The notes: generated from the letters alone by a model not told the origin. A stretch of DNA of 64,000 bases from Neodontobutis hainanensis (GCA_024349245.1 JALDNG010000100.1:836501-900500), one strand, 5' to 3'; counted from the first letter of the stretch, positions 9,587-22,096 are shown. Made by a program: numbers and translations.

Positions 9587-11005
9587 ACAACATTCCGGTC
9601 CACTTTAAACCTGGGAACACTCAAAAACTGGTCCATCCTAAAGACAAGATCCCCACAAACAGAGTAATGTAGTTTATGTAATTCAGTGAAGAGTGCAGTG
9701 ACAGTTATGTCGGTGAAACGAAACAACAGCTTACAAGAGGATGTATCAGCACAGAAGAGCCAATCCTGGAGGACCTGAGTCTGCAGTTCACCTCCACCTC
9801 AAAGACAAAGGACATTCCTTTGAGGACAGCAATGTCTGAATTCTGGCCAGAGATGCCAGATGGTTTGAGAGAGGAGTAAAGTAAGCCTTTTTTGTTAAAT
9901 TGGAAAAAGCCCTCTTTGAACAGGTTGTTGTCTCCAGCCAGCTATTTATAACAGTATGTTGAAACCTAAATCAAAACCGTTTTACTCTAGAACAGCAACA
10001 ACACCTGAAGTGAGCCGTGATACCAACAACTCACAGGAGCCTAACGACTCTTTCCGATCAAGAGTCACGCTGTCTTTTCAAGGTAACAACTGTGAGACCA
10101 GAACAGCCTGGTCCAATCAGAGTTAGTTTCACGTCAAACCTTTCCCTCTAGAGCAGGGGTCTCAAACTCAAATTATTTGGGAGCCGCAGTAAGCAGAGTC
10201 TGGATGAGGCTGGACAGGTATTCCACAAAAAAAGCTTTGTTAAAAAAAATAACAGTTCTTAAACTTCAATGGGTTCTTCTGAACAAGAACTGTCCTGAAC
10301 ATGAATGAGCTGGCTGAGTAGCTCAATCGGAGGTCCACTCCCCTCGGTGACATTGTCAACAGAACATCAATGTTGGTTGTTAATTTGCAGATTTCTCATA
10401 ATAACAAATCATCCACATGGATAGTGGCAATCATAGCACTTTCAACTTTCAAACAATTCAGCTCATTTCAAATGATGGGAAAACAAAATACTATCTGTAT
10501 GATGCTGAATCCATTCTGAAACACTGACTTTGTCCAGTTAGAAGTCAAATATTTCTAATTTCAAACACAGTAAGCAGTAGTAATTCTATAACAGCCATGT
10601 GATGTTACACAGGCGCCTCCATGGAGGTTAAATGTTTCTCTGCTTGTTTCAAGCCCGGCCAATGGCCCCCCCGGAAAGCCATATAATCTACTGTGATTGG
10701 TAGGTTTGTTCAGCCTAAGCTTGCACATTAAAGGAACCTTTCACACACAACACAGTAAAGTACCATTCATTTAAAACTTGTGGGCTGCACTAACATTAAA
10801 ACTTTCATAATGTTCTGCGGGCCACAAAATATCATCTTGCGGGCCGGAATTGGCCCCCAGGCCACAAGCATGAGTCCCCTGCTCTAGAGATATAAGCTCA
10901 GCTCTCATTTCAGTTCAACTCAGAATTGACAAAGTCTCTTGGAAATAAGAGATGAAACTTCTTCATCCTTGAAAATTAAGTCCAGACGCCTTTGCTTTAA
11001 TGTTC
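9587..11005 (+). mobile_element. Penelope-like element, copy 1, 5'-truncated and split by a hAT insertion
   Basis: The copy starts inside the RT end (ACAACATTCCGGTCC) and runs into the GIY-YIG endonuclease segment with CSEECSDSYVGETKQQL near 9690-9735, where a missing base breaks the frame compared with copy 2. The 3' untranslated part, containing AGACCAGAACAGCCTGGTCC, aligns with copy 2 (49265-50290) up to CCCTCTAGAG at 10153. It then resumes after the inserted transposon at 10882-11005, with AAGTCTCTTGGAAATAAGAG and AAGTCCAGACGCCTTTGCTT. Penelope-like elements encode an RT fused to a GIY-YIG nuclease; this one is a dead fragment. Confidence 0.8.
10154..10881. mobile_element. Non-autonomous hAT transposon nested in the Penelope-like element
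   Basis: The 728-bp insertion begins CAGGGGTCTCAAACTC and ends CATGAGTCCCCTG, imperfect terminal inverted repeats of the hAT type. It is flanked by a perfect 8-bp target duplication CTCTAGAG at 10146-10153 and 10882-10889. Inside the ends it carries GGGAGCCGCAG and GCGGGCCGGAATTGGCCCCC, typical of a very common fish hAT family. I see no transposase frame, so mobility would have depended on an enzyme supplied elsewhere. Confidence 0.93.
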
Positions 11006-14000
11006 ACACAGTATGTTTCTTTGTGTGAGTCCAACATTCGTTGGACCATAACTTGGATACTTGGAACTGCTGCCCTGGGAGTGTTTACAAAGCCATATAA
11101 GAAAGTGTTTTACAGCGCCTGTCATGGCTTTTTAATTTATAAAGGGTTCATTAGTGAGACATAGATTAGACACACTTAGATTACACATCAATGACAATGA
11201 CATTGTATCAGAAAGTAGTGTGGTCATAAAAAATGCCTTACGTAACTTTACATTATGTCCATCTCATAGAAAAGTCAAGAACAGAGTCAGTCACTAAGTC
11301 TGGTTCATTAGATATTATTAACTCATGTCTCGATGACAATAATTTGATTTCCTTGTAAAGACATACCAAGCCTTATATCTGTTGAAGGTTTGCTCTTGAA
11401 AGTTTCTGCCTCATGGACAGAGCAGACGGAGCCTAACTAAAGACATGCTCTGCTTTACGTGCTCTACTGACTGAACAGGGAGGCAATGGGTGTGCCACCT
11501 ATTTGAATGAGTAAATAGTTGCCGTTTTACATGAACTGCGTCATCTATTACAATCCTTGATAATAAACTCTAGATGACATCTTGGACGTTTATTTAAATA
11601 TTCTTATAACAATAAGAGATTGTGTGATTAAACTGTTTTCCTCAAGTAGGAAATAAAACGGTTGCATACTATACATTTAATTTAAACCAAAAGTGCATTT
11701 ACTTTGTGACAAATTACAAAAAGAATAATGGTCTATTGCATTTTGTGAAACTTTGAGTGAACTACGTTTGATTCACAAGACATTCGGGGACTACTGCAAA
11801 ATGTCATAATCACTGTATCGGTCACTATATAGTGTCTAAGAATTGTTTTGGACACAGCTATGGTTTTGTTGCAAACTGAAGTTAGACAACACGATATTGA
11901 TCTATGTCTTGAGCAAGTTTTTGAAGTTTCTCGGTAGGATTTAATGCACAATTGGATCAAATTTATGAAATTTATACAGTATAGTGGTTGTTTCATGGAT
12001 TTCTGCAACTTATTCAAGTGGGAAAAATGGGAAGCCACATTTTTGCATGAAGACAGGAAACCAGTTCAAATAGGCTGCTGTTAAATTCACTTACTGTCTG
12101 ATAAAATCTGCCCACGGACAGGCCCTCATTGAGCACCGCTGAAACGATCTCTGAGAAACACTGGCACTGCTATGTCCCAGTCATGAATCACAGTATATTT
12201 TACTGTCAGTTACACATTAATAATGAAAAGAGGACCTTTATCTTTTGGAAAATCATGCTCATATCAGACAGGATACAAGCTGAAGATTCTTTAAACCACA
12301 GATTTATGCTGTAAGATAAGAGACTGGCAGCAGTAGGAATGATTGTCTGGCTTACAGCTTACACTAGCACACATATCCTGAGATACTCCATTAAACACTG
12401 TCCCATCCTCTAATTCTTGTATTGTATAGCTGTTTGTTCCATTTTATACTATTCTTAAACATAACAATAATTGGTTTAGTCAGTGACAGACTGATTAATT
12501 CTTGGCTAAAGTTAGTCTTGCCAGTCATTCTAGTACTTTTTTAAAATTCTATACAAAGAATTAGTCTGGTTTCTGTGGATATGGGTTGGATTTCCATAGA
12601 ACAGCCCCACCGGACACAGAATCAACTGTCTATGGACCACACAACCAAACAAAGCACTGCATAAAGCCCATCTTATTTTAAATAAACATTTATGATAGGT
12701 CTGTCAGATTTTGACTGGCCAAGTTATGTCATAGTTGACAAATATGATAAGATCCAGCTAATTTAATGAGCATGTTTTAACTCTTCATAAAGGCACGAGG
12801 ATCAGAGAATTGTTATATAATAAGTTTTAAAATGATAGGTCATGTTTTTAAATAATAGGGTCAACAATATAAACAATTTAGAGATGAATAACATAATGAC
12901 ACAAAAACAAAACTGAACATAAACTAAATAGAAAGCAATATTTTCTTAACAGTATTAAATTCCAATGTCATGAATGTATGAAACACTAAACTATTAACTA
13001 AACTAAGTATTAAGAAATGCATAAAACATATAAAGATTTCTTTCATATGTTATGGTCTTTTAGAAAATCAGAACCTTTTAGACTTTTTAATTGTTTACTT
13101 CTTTAGATAGATCTGGTTAAGGGGTTGATTAAGTAAAGTGTTCAGTGTGTCCATTGTACTCTAATTTCCTCTTCCTGGACTCTCGGCACTCCAATAAATC
13201 TTGCGCTTTTGCAGGTTGCTGGTCTTGCTTGTCTCAATTCCATCCACAATTAAGCACTGGAAATGAATGACTTTTCAGTGGTCGCTTAACCAGGACGAGA
13301 CATTTGATTGGTGGGGTTTGAGTGCTCAGAGACATCTTACTTTTAGCTGGGAACATCAGCATATGCCTATTGTCCTATTTGCTATTGTGCTATTTATTGT
13401 TGAGCATTGTAGACACTTTATCAATTTAGAACTACATCTTTACCTCATCAGTGCCTCAGCTCTCTTAAGAGGGCAACCATTTATTTTTGACAGCTCCAAC
13501 TAAACTAAACTTTTTATTTTATTTAGACATACTGTCTTTATGGTCATTCTTTTGAATTAGATACAGTCTAAAACCAGAATTGCTTGGGATTTCTTTTGAA
13601 GACTTGTGCTGTCTGCCTTTGCTCCAAAGACGGTCAGTACTGCCGAAGAATGAATGCATGTTGTTGGTAGAGCATTAGGGTCATTCAGGAAGCTTCCCTT
13701 TATTAAAAAAGGGGGCAGAGGTGGGATCATCATGTTTTTTCTGCCTTACTCACTGATAAGGGCCAGTGTGGCAGGTGTTGTTTAGTTAATGGTAGTGTGT
13801 GTAAAGGACTTCACTCTGATAGCTCAGCCTGCTTCTATCACATGTGCTTCTCTTTAACTTACAGTCAATGACACACAACCACACAAGTATCTGTTAATTC
13901 AGTCTATGGGTGCTTCAATCATATGCTCTATATGTTGGGCTGTTGAGATCATGTGACATGGAAAAAATATAAAAGGTTATGCAAGGGATGAAAAGTTCCT

Positions 14001-14568
14001 TTAAAGACATTTTGCTCCCATTGACCAAAAGGAGATTATTGCAAAGAAAATAAACGTATTCAAAGCGGCTGTAGATGAGAGCACTGACACAGCAGAGAGA
14101 ATGACAGCTAATGAGCCACTATGTTAAAATTCTGGTTTGATGAAAGCATAATGAAAATGCTTGTCTGCTGAGTCACCAGATTGTCGTCATTATATTACAT
14201 GTCAGAAATTCTTCCTGAGTCTAAATACACATGTCAGAATGTGCACTTTAACTAAAACATTGGGCATGAAAAGTGAGGTTGTGGGTATTGCACAAGCACA
14301 AGCTCTAACATATGAGTGTTTTTTTTTACATTGCATTTGAGTTTGCATAAATGTTTTACATCAACCCACAGACTCTTCCACATGTGGCATCAACAAAAAG
14401 ATACACCACTTGAACCAGTTGCACTCACAAGGTTTAATTTAGACTGAATCTGTATTCATCTGTGGACTTAAATGGATTTATACTGACAAGATTCAATAGA
14501 GCCCCTCAAGCGGAAGGAGTGTGTGAGCAGCAGGTGATGGTGTCCAGGGCATGTTACAGTTAAAGAGA
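11006..14568. other. Long non-coding stretch, nothing firmly identified
   Basis: AT-rich DNA with short frames that look random. No repeat ends, exon with two good borders or RNA gene was recognised. Confidence 0.5.
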
Positions 14569-14739
14569 AGATCTGTTGTTTGAATGTGGAGCTGCTGGCA
14601 GTAGGACTGAGACCATACTATATCCCGAGAGAGTTTGGACAACTTTGTGGTTACAGTTTATACAGTATATCATTAATTCATAAAAGTCAGCGATACGGTT
14701 TCCTGATGCCTTCATATCAGGTGTTAGTTTAGAGATGCT

Positions 14740-14990
14740 GGATAAAGAAGTGAAGCAACAGACACACAACAGGACAGATGCTATACTGAACAACATGGAC
14801 CATTCCCTGCATTGGGCTTTTGAACAACAAAGAGCAGCCAGTGCACGTCTGAGATCAGTGAGCTGCATAACAGAACAACTGCCATAAGACTGTGCAATCA
14901 ATCAGTATGTAAAGTCTCAACTAATTATAAGAGACCTAACAACTGAATTTCTTCTTGGTATTAATAAATGTTACATTGAATTCAATGTTA
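14740..14990 (+). pseudogene. LINE RT C-terminus and 3' tail (Rex1/L2-like)
   Basis: The plus strand reads NNMDHSLHWAFEQQRAASAR, then LRSVSCITEQLP and, after a stop, DCAINQ, followed by a tail with CTGAATTTCTTCTTGG. The pattern (short His-containing block, LRS, then a Leu/Pro segment and an aromatic-poor end) is the C-terminus of fish LINE RTs. A second copy lies in opposite orientation at 52921-53190 and is nearly identical over roughly 150 bp. The sequence from about 14569 to 14739 may belong to the same element but is not clearly coding. Confidence 0.7.
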
Positions 14991-15962
14991 AATTGAAATG
15001 AATAAAAATAAGATGTGTTTTGGGAGCGTTGAGGAGAGGAAAAACATGAACTGCCTTTGATATACACACTTTCTGTTAGCAAAACTTAAGGGCTGCTGCT
15101 TGTGTTATTTTTTTGCAATATATATCCATCTAAATCTAGGTATTTCTACAAACAGCTCTAAAACCCATATTTAAACTCACTGAACTATGCCAATCTTTTC
15201 CAAACCTACTCATAATTTAACAGTCAGACTTTGTTTTCTTGACACACTGCTTAAATAACTTCACACCAAGAAACCGAAACCTCATGTTGGATTTGAACAA
15301 AGATGAATTTGTACATAAATCATTGAGCAGTAACTTGCTGCTGATAAATGAATTGGTGAGGCCTCAGTAATAACCTAATCTGGGCGTAGGCCCAGCCTTG
15401 TGACCCTTCCTATAGCCTGAGAGCAAAGTTCCTGTTGTTCCTGACCTCTCTTCAGGTGAAAACAGTGCAGAGCCGTGAGAACAGACTGAAACACAAGGTG
15501 GTTTGTCTTTTACTGTTAGATTGTTTTACTCTCTTCTGCTACCTTTACGTTTACTGGAGCGTCCTCACCCATTTCCTGGAAATGCCCTTCCAACCAATCA
15601 AAACAGTTGAGAGGATGTGCCAGAACTATAGCGGATAAAAGCAGTGAAAGTGAATCACAGCCCCCCATTTATTAAGTTCTGATTTGACTATATACAATAT
15701 TAGAAGAAATAGACAGAGTAGAGGTAACTGGACTTTTAACAGAGGTAGACCTAAGGAATGTCTGATTTAAAGAGTGACAAAGTTGAAGGACAAGGGAAAA
15801 AAATGTAAAGAATTTACCAATGTGTGTAGTTTTGTGTGAACAGCAGGGACATGCAGCTGTCTAAGTACAAAACCAGTGCAAATTGAACTGATGGTCTATT
15901 TTTGTGCTCAGAAGATAACATAACCTTGTCCTCAGTTTGCAGGAACTGGAAGTAAACTAAAA
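14991..15962. other. Non-coding stretch, nothing identified
   Basis: No feature beyond short random frames. The frame at 15435-15638 has a pyrimidine tract and AG before GTGAAAACAG, but no coding resemblance. Confidence 0.45.
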
Positions 15963-16432
15963 TGTAGTGTTGTAGTCAAGATCGCGTTGTCCCAGACCAG
16001 ATCAAGATAGACTCAAGACCAGAACCAGTGTAAAATTGTTTTATAATAAATCTCTTGGGGCTTTGTACATGTCTTTAGTGATAGGAAAAATTGAAGTACA
16101 CAGAGGAAACCTACGCAGACACAGGGAGAACATGCAAACTCCACACAGAAAGGCCCTGCCTGTCAAATCCAGGACCTTCTTGCTGTAAGGCAGGAGTGCT
16201 AACCAATCTGCCACCACCGTGTCACCACAATACACAGACTCATGGAGGTCAGTGTTTGGTGAGGAGACAGAGTTAGAGGCAGATCTTTATTTGAATATAA
16301 AATGATTTAAGTTTTCATTAGAGCCCATGAACAGACAAATATGATATTTGTGGTCTTGGTTGGTCTTGTCGTCCAAGACAAGACCAAGAGCTTTACAAAA
16401 TAGTCTTAAGACTGGTCACAACACTACTGAAA
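15963..16432. repeat. Inverted-repeat-ended element with AAGACC-rich arms, interrupted by a tRNA-like repeat
   Basis: The left end TAGTGTTGTAGTCAAGATC and the right end GACTGGTCACAACACTA are imperfect inverse complements. Both arms carry repeated CCAAGACAAGACC / CTCAAGACCAGAACC wording. A minus-strand copy of the tRNA-like repeat (16066-16226) lies in the middle. A related arm fragment is at 40785-40885. No clean target duplication is visible, so the superfamily is left open. Confidence 0.5.
16066..16226 (-). repeat. tRNA-like teleost interspersed repeat, copy C
   Basis: The reverse complement reads ATTGGTTAGCACTCCTGCC, CAGCAAGAAGGTCCTGG, CTGTGTGGAGTTTGCATG and ACTAAAGACATGTA, the same order as copies A and B. 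The B-box-like part is mutated. It is nested in the inverted-repeat element 15963-16432. Confidence 0.75.
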
Positions 16433-17453
16433 TGGATGCTTCCAATGGGTGCTATGGGGCTTTAAATATTTATTTTTCCAAGAGACAAAGAAATTAAACG
16501 TGTTCAACTTTTAACAACTAACTACTAGAACATTTTCTGTTTTTAGTTATGCGTCTTGCTTCATTGCACTTTATAATAATGCACAGCAAATAATGTAAAC
16601 AAACATATGATTAATATTAATAAAACACACTTGTAATTATCCAGGCAGTAAACATTAAATATACCATATCAAAGTGACTACATGGTGTGTCATTAACATA
16701 TCATTTATTCCTGCTTTTCCACATTTGACAGCTCTTTCGTTGCATACTTGTGGGTGTTCGAGAACTATTGTGTGATTGGTCAAAAATCTGAAGTGGGTGG
16801 GGTTAATGCAGAAAGTGAGGAGTTCTGCCCTTAAGTTTCTTGTTAAGTATGGAACGTCTTGGTCAGAAATAACTTTGTTCTTGCCACCTCAAGAACAAGA
16901 AAAAGTTTCTTGTTCTTGCGGAGTATGTATTGGCCTTTATTCTGTTGTGGTACCCTCAGGCTGCTGCCCCGCCCAGACACACACCTCCACAGATGGTCAG
17001 CACCAGGCCCCTGCAGCAACACTGAGCCAAGGGGAAGCAGCCAACAGGTGCTCTTCGAGTTAAAGACAGGTTGTTTTAGTGTCTTTGTTAAAGCTGTCAA
17101 TCAAATACCTTAAAAGACAAAGTTGGCTACATCCCACATGTTGTTGTTAATTGTGGTTAGTCGATTATACAATATGCAGCACATTGGCACACAAGTGTGC
17201 GCACAGTCCTGTTTTATTTATATCCCTGTTCCTTGTGTATAGTACATAGTCTTCTGGTTTCTTCCTGTTTTTATTTGCAAGTTTCTGCAACTCCTACTAC
17301 ATGCAGAGCTTAGTCAAACTATACTCAAAGACAATTAGGTTATTTAACCGCCCTACTGTCTTTGCAAAAGAGAACTGAATTATTGAGTCAGAAAATCTCT
17401 GCTCAGGCTAATTCTCCATTCATGAATTTAATAGCATCCCCTCTCTGTTATAA
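16433..17453. other. Non-coding stretch with one shared motif
   Basis: At 16875-16905 the sequence TTCTTGCCACCTCAAGAACA is the inverse of a motif near 5030-5058. This hints at a small unnamed repeat family. Overlapping frames at 16776-17113 on both strands show no recognisable protein. Confidence 0.4.
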
Positions 17454-17660
17454 ATGGCTGCATTTATATTGGGCTTTTCCAACTGCATAGGCACTCATAG
17501 TGCTTTACATCAAGCATCCATTTACAAATTCTAACCACACAAACACTCTTCCATTTATTATACACCATACACAGACACGAGGTAGGGTTCAATGTTTTAC
17601 TTAAGGACACTTTGACAGCTTGATCAGATGACAACAAACCTTTCAATTACTGGACAACTT
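17454..17660. repeat. Degraded teleost repeat (TTTATATTGGGCTTTTCC type)
   Basis: The order TTTATATTGGGCTTTTCC, CATAGTGCTTTACATCAAGC, CACAAACACTCTTCCATTTA and TTACTTAAGGACACTTTGAC follows a well-known fish repeat with 'ttatatagcgcttttc...aaagcgctttaca...cccaaggatacttcgg'. The assignment is from memory. Boundaries are approximate and the frame through it (17464-17646, minus) is not a gene. Confidence 0.5.
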
Positions 17661-20108
17661 TCTTTTCCTTTTAGACTTTCTTTTCAGAGACATACAGTAT
17701 ATATGCATTTTAATAGTCTGATTATAGACCAACTATAGCATGAATGCAAAAGAATCTACTTGTATGTGCACTATGATTTAACAGGAAACTGCTGTTATTA
17801 TAATCAGAATAACTATACCATCAATAGGTGTTCCATTCATGGTTTGTGATGTACTTTTCTAGTTGTTAGCAATAGCATGTAAAAAAACATACCAAGCTTA
17901 TAATGAAACTTAGACTTTTAAAAATATGGAAACTCTTTGCTCAGTGAACTCAAGCTGGTGTGAAATATTTTGGGAAATTTAGCTTTTATTTGTCCCTTTT
18001 TATGCATGTAATGTCCTAATGTTTTTTTTTATAAACTCATAGGCTACACTCATATCTGGCTAAGAACATGTTTTAAACCCCTCCCTGTCTGTCCTTAAGG
18101 ACCATTGCTCTTGTGTCTTAATGCAAACCGCCCTTCCTGTCTGCCATTACCTACCTTTTTATTTGCCAGGTTATTTGTTACACTGCATTACTACATTATT
18201 CTGTGTTGGCTACACCCACTTCCTCTTCATTGTGTGTCCCCTTGTTCCCAGCATGCACCTCATGTACTTTGCGGCCTGGTGATTAATCAGACCTAACCCC
18301 ATTGAATTAAATCATGCTGCTGTACAGTTATTGTGTCAGTAATAACTCCTGAGGTTAATAATAAAGAGGGATAGTTTTTCGGTTTAGAGCTTTAAGGCTG
18401 GCCTTTTTTTCTTCAAATGCACTGAAGATAACAGTCATTTTTGTATCAAAACAAAACATTTTACCCCAAGACTACTTTCTCCATGGTTTTCAAACTGTGG
18501 GACCATTGTTTGTATTTAGATGGTTGTATTAGCGTTGTTTTTTTTAATATAATTCAGTTGACTACAAGCTTTATGACAGAGGTTGTGAGATTTGTCGTTT
18601 CTATAGAGATTTACGCAATTTAGATAAAAGTGATCAATGAAATAAAGATGCATGGTTTAACTGTACAATTTAACGGTGCTTTAACTGTAGAAAGAGCCAC
18701 TGTTGTCTCATGAACAAGACTTGTATCTTTAACGAGTGGCTTATAATCTTGAGCTGTATAAAATCTGTATTGGGCTGCTTTTGCTAATGTTTGGTTAATC
18801 TTTCAGTTGATTATCATTGTGTCCACCACTGCTCACACAGCTGTGGAAAAGCAAAACCAAAGATAGCAATGGTTTTCTGGAGAGTTGTTGCATTTACTAC
18901 AAAGTTTGGAAACTAAAATACTATTAACAGAAAAACAACCACTCGGTGGCAAAATACAGCAGCAGTTGCTACAGAGTCTGCACTGTGCAGTTGGGAAACT
19001 CACATTACAGATACAAGCTCAAGTCAATGCAACACACTTCTAGCATACAAATCTAATTTACCCCGTGTAGTTTTTTCAATATCTACAATTGAGGAGAGAA
19101 ATGTTTTGTCAAAGGCTCTTTGAATTTCTAAAATCTGTCTTAAGTATATGTGTATGGCCTGGCTTTATTTGAATGTGCACTTTATATTTAAACATCCCTA
19201 ATCAAAAGGGAGATTGTTTTTATTCCACAACTTTATACTACAAAGAAAAAGTATTAATCCTAGCCCCTGCAGTGGCTCACCTCAGCTCTTGTAAACGTTT
19301 CAATTGCCCTCCTGCTTCTCCTTCCTTTTCACAGTAGAACAGCCTTTATTTATTCCAGGAGGACCACTTATTCTAGTGTTACCTGTTGCGCTCCTACTCC
19401 CATATGGGAACTGCGGAGTTATCGCGCAAGGCAATCTAACCCTGCCGCTCTCCTCTGCTGTTGTCCACTCTCCTCCGCACACAGCCTCTCTGCTCCTCTC
19501 AGTATCTGGCAGCGGGATCTAACAACAGCAGCTCTCTTTTGCCGTCTGGCTGCCACGAAGGTAAACCAAACCGGCCGCATTCAGTTACCCTTCTTCCCCC
19601 GCCTGCTCCCTCCTTTCTTATAATGTCTCCTCCTTATTTTGATCCTTGTACACTAAAGTTCTCTGCTTCCATCTCTGTTTATGTGACCTCTTACCTGAAC
19701 CCATCACAACAAGACCTCAAGAACTCAAACCAGCAACCTTTCATCAACAACTGACTGACCATGTAGACCACCAGGCAATGGGAGCGTTCCCTTTTAGGAG
19801 CCCAGGAAAAAATACACTGTAGGTCTAAGGCTGACTGTCGAGAAATGCTATCCAACAAACCTTATCACAACCAGCACAAAACACTTCAACCATAAAGCAT
19901 CTATAGATGTCTGTTGTCAATTGCAACAAGTAAGAGGGGAATCAATTTCAGTGAAAACAGGCCACTGATTATAAATATGTGACTAAAGGCCTGTGGTGTG
20001 GTGAATGTGGTCAGTGTTGGTCATTGACAGAAGGAAAGAGAGGTCATTGTTCAAAACCCTAATGCGCCTGGGAGCTACAGAAAGTTCCTGAATGTATGTA
20101 CTGTAAGC
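17661..20108. other. Non-coding stretch, nothing firmly identified
   Basis: No transposon ends or exons recognised. A GC-richer block at about 19260-19720 has open frames on both strands without protein resemblance. Confidence 0.45.
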
Positions 20109-20657
20109 CAGCGGTCCCCAACCTTTTATGCGCCATGGACCAGTTCAATGTCAGAAAATATTTTCACAAACCGGCCTTTTAAAATTATACAAGCAGCATA
20201 CAAACTGTAATATTTTCTTAATATATTAATAAACGTGTCCTCAAAGTGGCGAAACAGTTTTGCAGAGCGGGCTTGGTGCGCGGGAATTACCTGTCGCTAT
20301 AAATCCATATTTTAAGTAGGACTCTTGGTATTGTCTGTTAAATGCAGCTTACTTTGTCTTGGAAGTCGTATGCTCTTCTGTTTCCTCACTGGGTCTTTTC
20401 CCCTTTGCGAAGAAACTTTCCAAAGATGGGTTTAATTTTAGCGGCAACGTATTACGTGACCGGGACAAGCATCAAGAGTGAGTCATAGACGGATGTAATT
20501 GAGGGAATCTGGTCATTTTCCTAAATAAAACTTTGTTTAGAATCAGATAATAAATAAAATGGAAATAATGTAAGTTGTTTATTCTTTCTCTGCGGCCCAG
20601 TACCAAATGACCCATTGGACTGGTTCTGGTCCGCGGCCCGGGGGTTGGGGACCGCTG
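20109..20657 (-). mobile_element. Internally deleted hAT transposon with intact ends
   Basis: The element starts CAGCGGTCCCCAACC and ends GGTTGGGGACCGCTG, a perfect 15-bp terminal inverted repeat. The flanks are a perfect 8-bp duplication CTGTAAGC at 20101-20108 and 20658-20665. On the minus strand around 20430-20230 it reads SLESFFAKGKRPSEETEEH, a stop, then FNRQYQESYLKYGFIATG and SPLC. This resembles the N-terminus of ZBED5/SCAND3-type hAT transposases just before their zinc finger. The catalytic part is absent, so the element was mobilised in trans. Confidence 0.92.
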
Positions 20658-22005
20658 CTGTAAGCCAAACTGTCTCTCCTTGCATTTCAAGATGTTTCAT
20701 TGTGTGCCATTAAGTTCTCTATTAAAATGTCACAGTCCATCTCTATCTATATCTAACTAACTACATAATATTATGCAAAAGGTGCATAAGCTTCGGGTGC
20801 AAATGTTATGACCTCCAGAGCACTGAACAGAGTATGTTATTATTATACCCAATGCCCTTTCTATTGCCCAGAAACCTTTTTCTGAATTTGTCCATTTAAA
20901 GGTTTCTTGAAGGATGGGTTCAAGTAGATAAGAGTCTCCAAGCAAGGATAGCCACCATGCTGGAGGTGGATGAAGTCTCGTTTAGAAGAAAGTGCTGTTT
21001 TTCATGCAACAAATATATCTAAGAACTTTCCTTTTGAGGCACATATGGTTTGTGGGTTTATAGAGGAAACAAAACCTTGTACTTCAAATTGTCCATGTGG
21101 TGCCAAGGCTTTAATTCTAACGTGGGAGCCATCTATCTCGAGAGCCTGACAAATCCTTGTCATATTCCAATGAGCTTGTCCACTCTTGGGAGGGAAATAG
21201 CACGTTTAAGGTTGGTAAAAAAATTCTGTGCCACTTTGTGAACAATTTGATGGACTTAAGCTTTTGCACATTGAACAGACCTGCTACAATTCAATTGGAC
21301 AGTCCATGAGCCAGCCAGTAGGTGTAAATCATTTCCCCTGTATGCGGCACAGCAACAAACAGCGATGGTGCCACACCGTTGCTGGGAGCAACTTTTAACT
21401 GCCTGTGTCTATGTGTGTCCATACGTCATCAAGCCTTATGCTCGAGTTGAGCTGAGTCACGCATCACAAAATAACAGGGCGGCAAGATGTTTTTAGGCAC
21501 AATAATGCACCGAAAAAAGAGAGTGGAGTAGAGCTAATGTGGGGTAGAGCTGTGCGACATGCTCCAAGTGTGTGGGAAACAACATTCACAGACTTGAAAT
21601 TTGAACTAATTTACATGTATGAAAAGTAAAAAAATAAAAACCATAGCACTTTGATTTATTTAGTTTCAAATTTATTTTATCTTTCTGTGCTTCGAGTTAG
21701 AACGGAAAAAGGAAGTGTTCAGCTTTGCCGCCCCTCTGCATGGAATATATGTCAGAACTGAAAATGTCAGAGCTTATTTCATTTGGAAACTTCTGCCCAA
21801 TCTTAAAAAAATAGTGAACATGAGACTATTGGACATTGCCTGTGTTTTTAAAATGTTTCTGTGTTCTCAGTGATGCACTTTAGTACAAACCAGCATGCAC
21901 TTTATACTAATGTACTTTAACTGTTGTTGTACAACCATTTTTTGTGTTTAGTTGTTGTATTTTTGTTACTCATTATTTGTTATTGTTGTAATGTAAAATG
22001 ATGTG
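20658..22005. other. Non-coding stretch, nothing identified
   Basis: Short frames only; no repeat ends or splice-bounded coding segment recognised. Confidence 0.45.
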
Positions 22006-22096
22006 TGCTGCAGACCTCTTGGCCAGGTTACTCTTGTAAAAGAGATCTTAGGTCAATGGGTTTCTTATCTGGTTAAATTAAAGATAAAATAAAAAA
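22006..22096 (+). repeat. LINE/SINE 3' tail
   Basis: CTCTTGGCCAGGTTACTCTT, then AAAGAGATCTTAGGTCAATG, then TATCTGGTTAAATTAAAG and an A-rich end. The same tail appears on the minus strand at 59395-59475, and its last part ends the repeats at 46190-46256 and 47496-47550. It is a common fish retroelement tail; the family is not certain. Confidence 0.65.

Noticed and set aside
16843..17113. Overlapping open frames on both strands
   Set aside because: Mutual shadows without protein resemblance; the region shares only a short inverse motif with 5030-5058.
19300..19522. Open frames on both strands in a GC-richer block
   Set aside because: Considered as an exon or retroelement piece; no motif or splice pair supports it.
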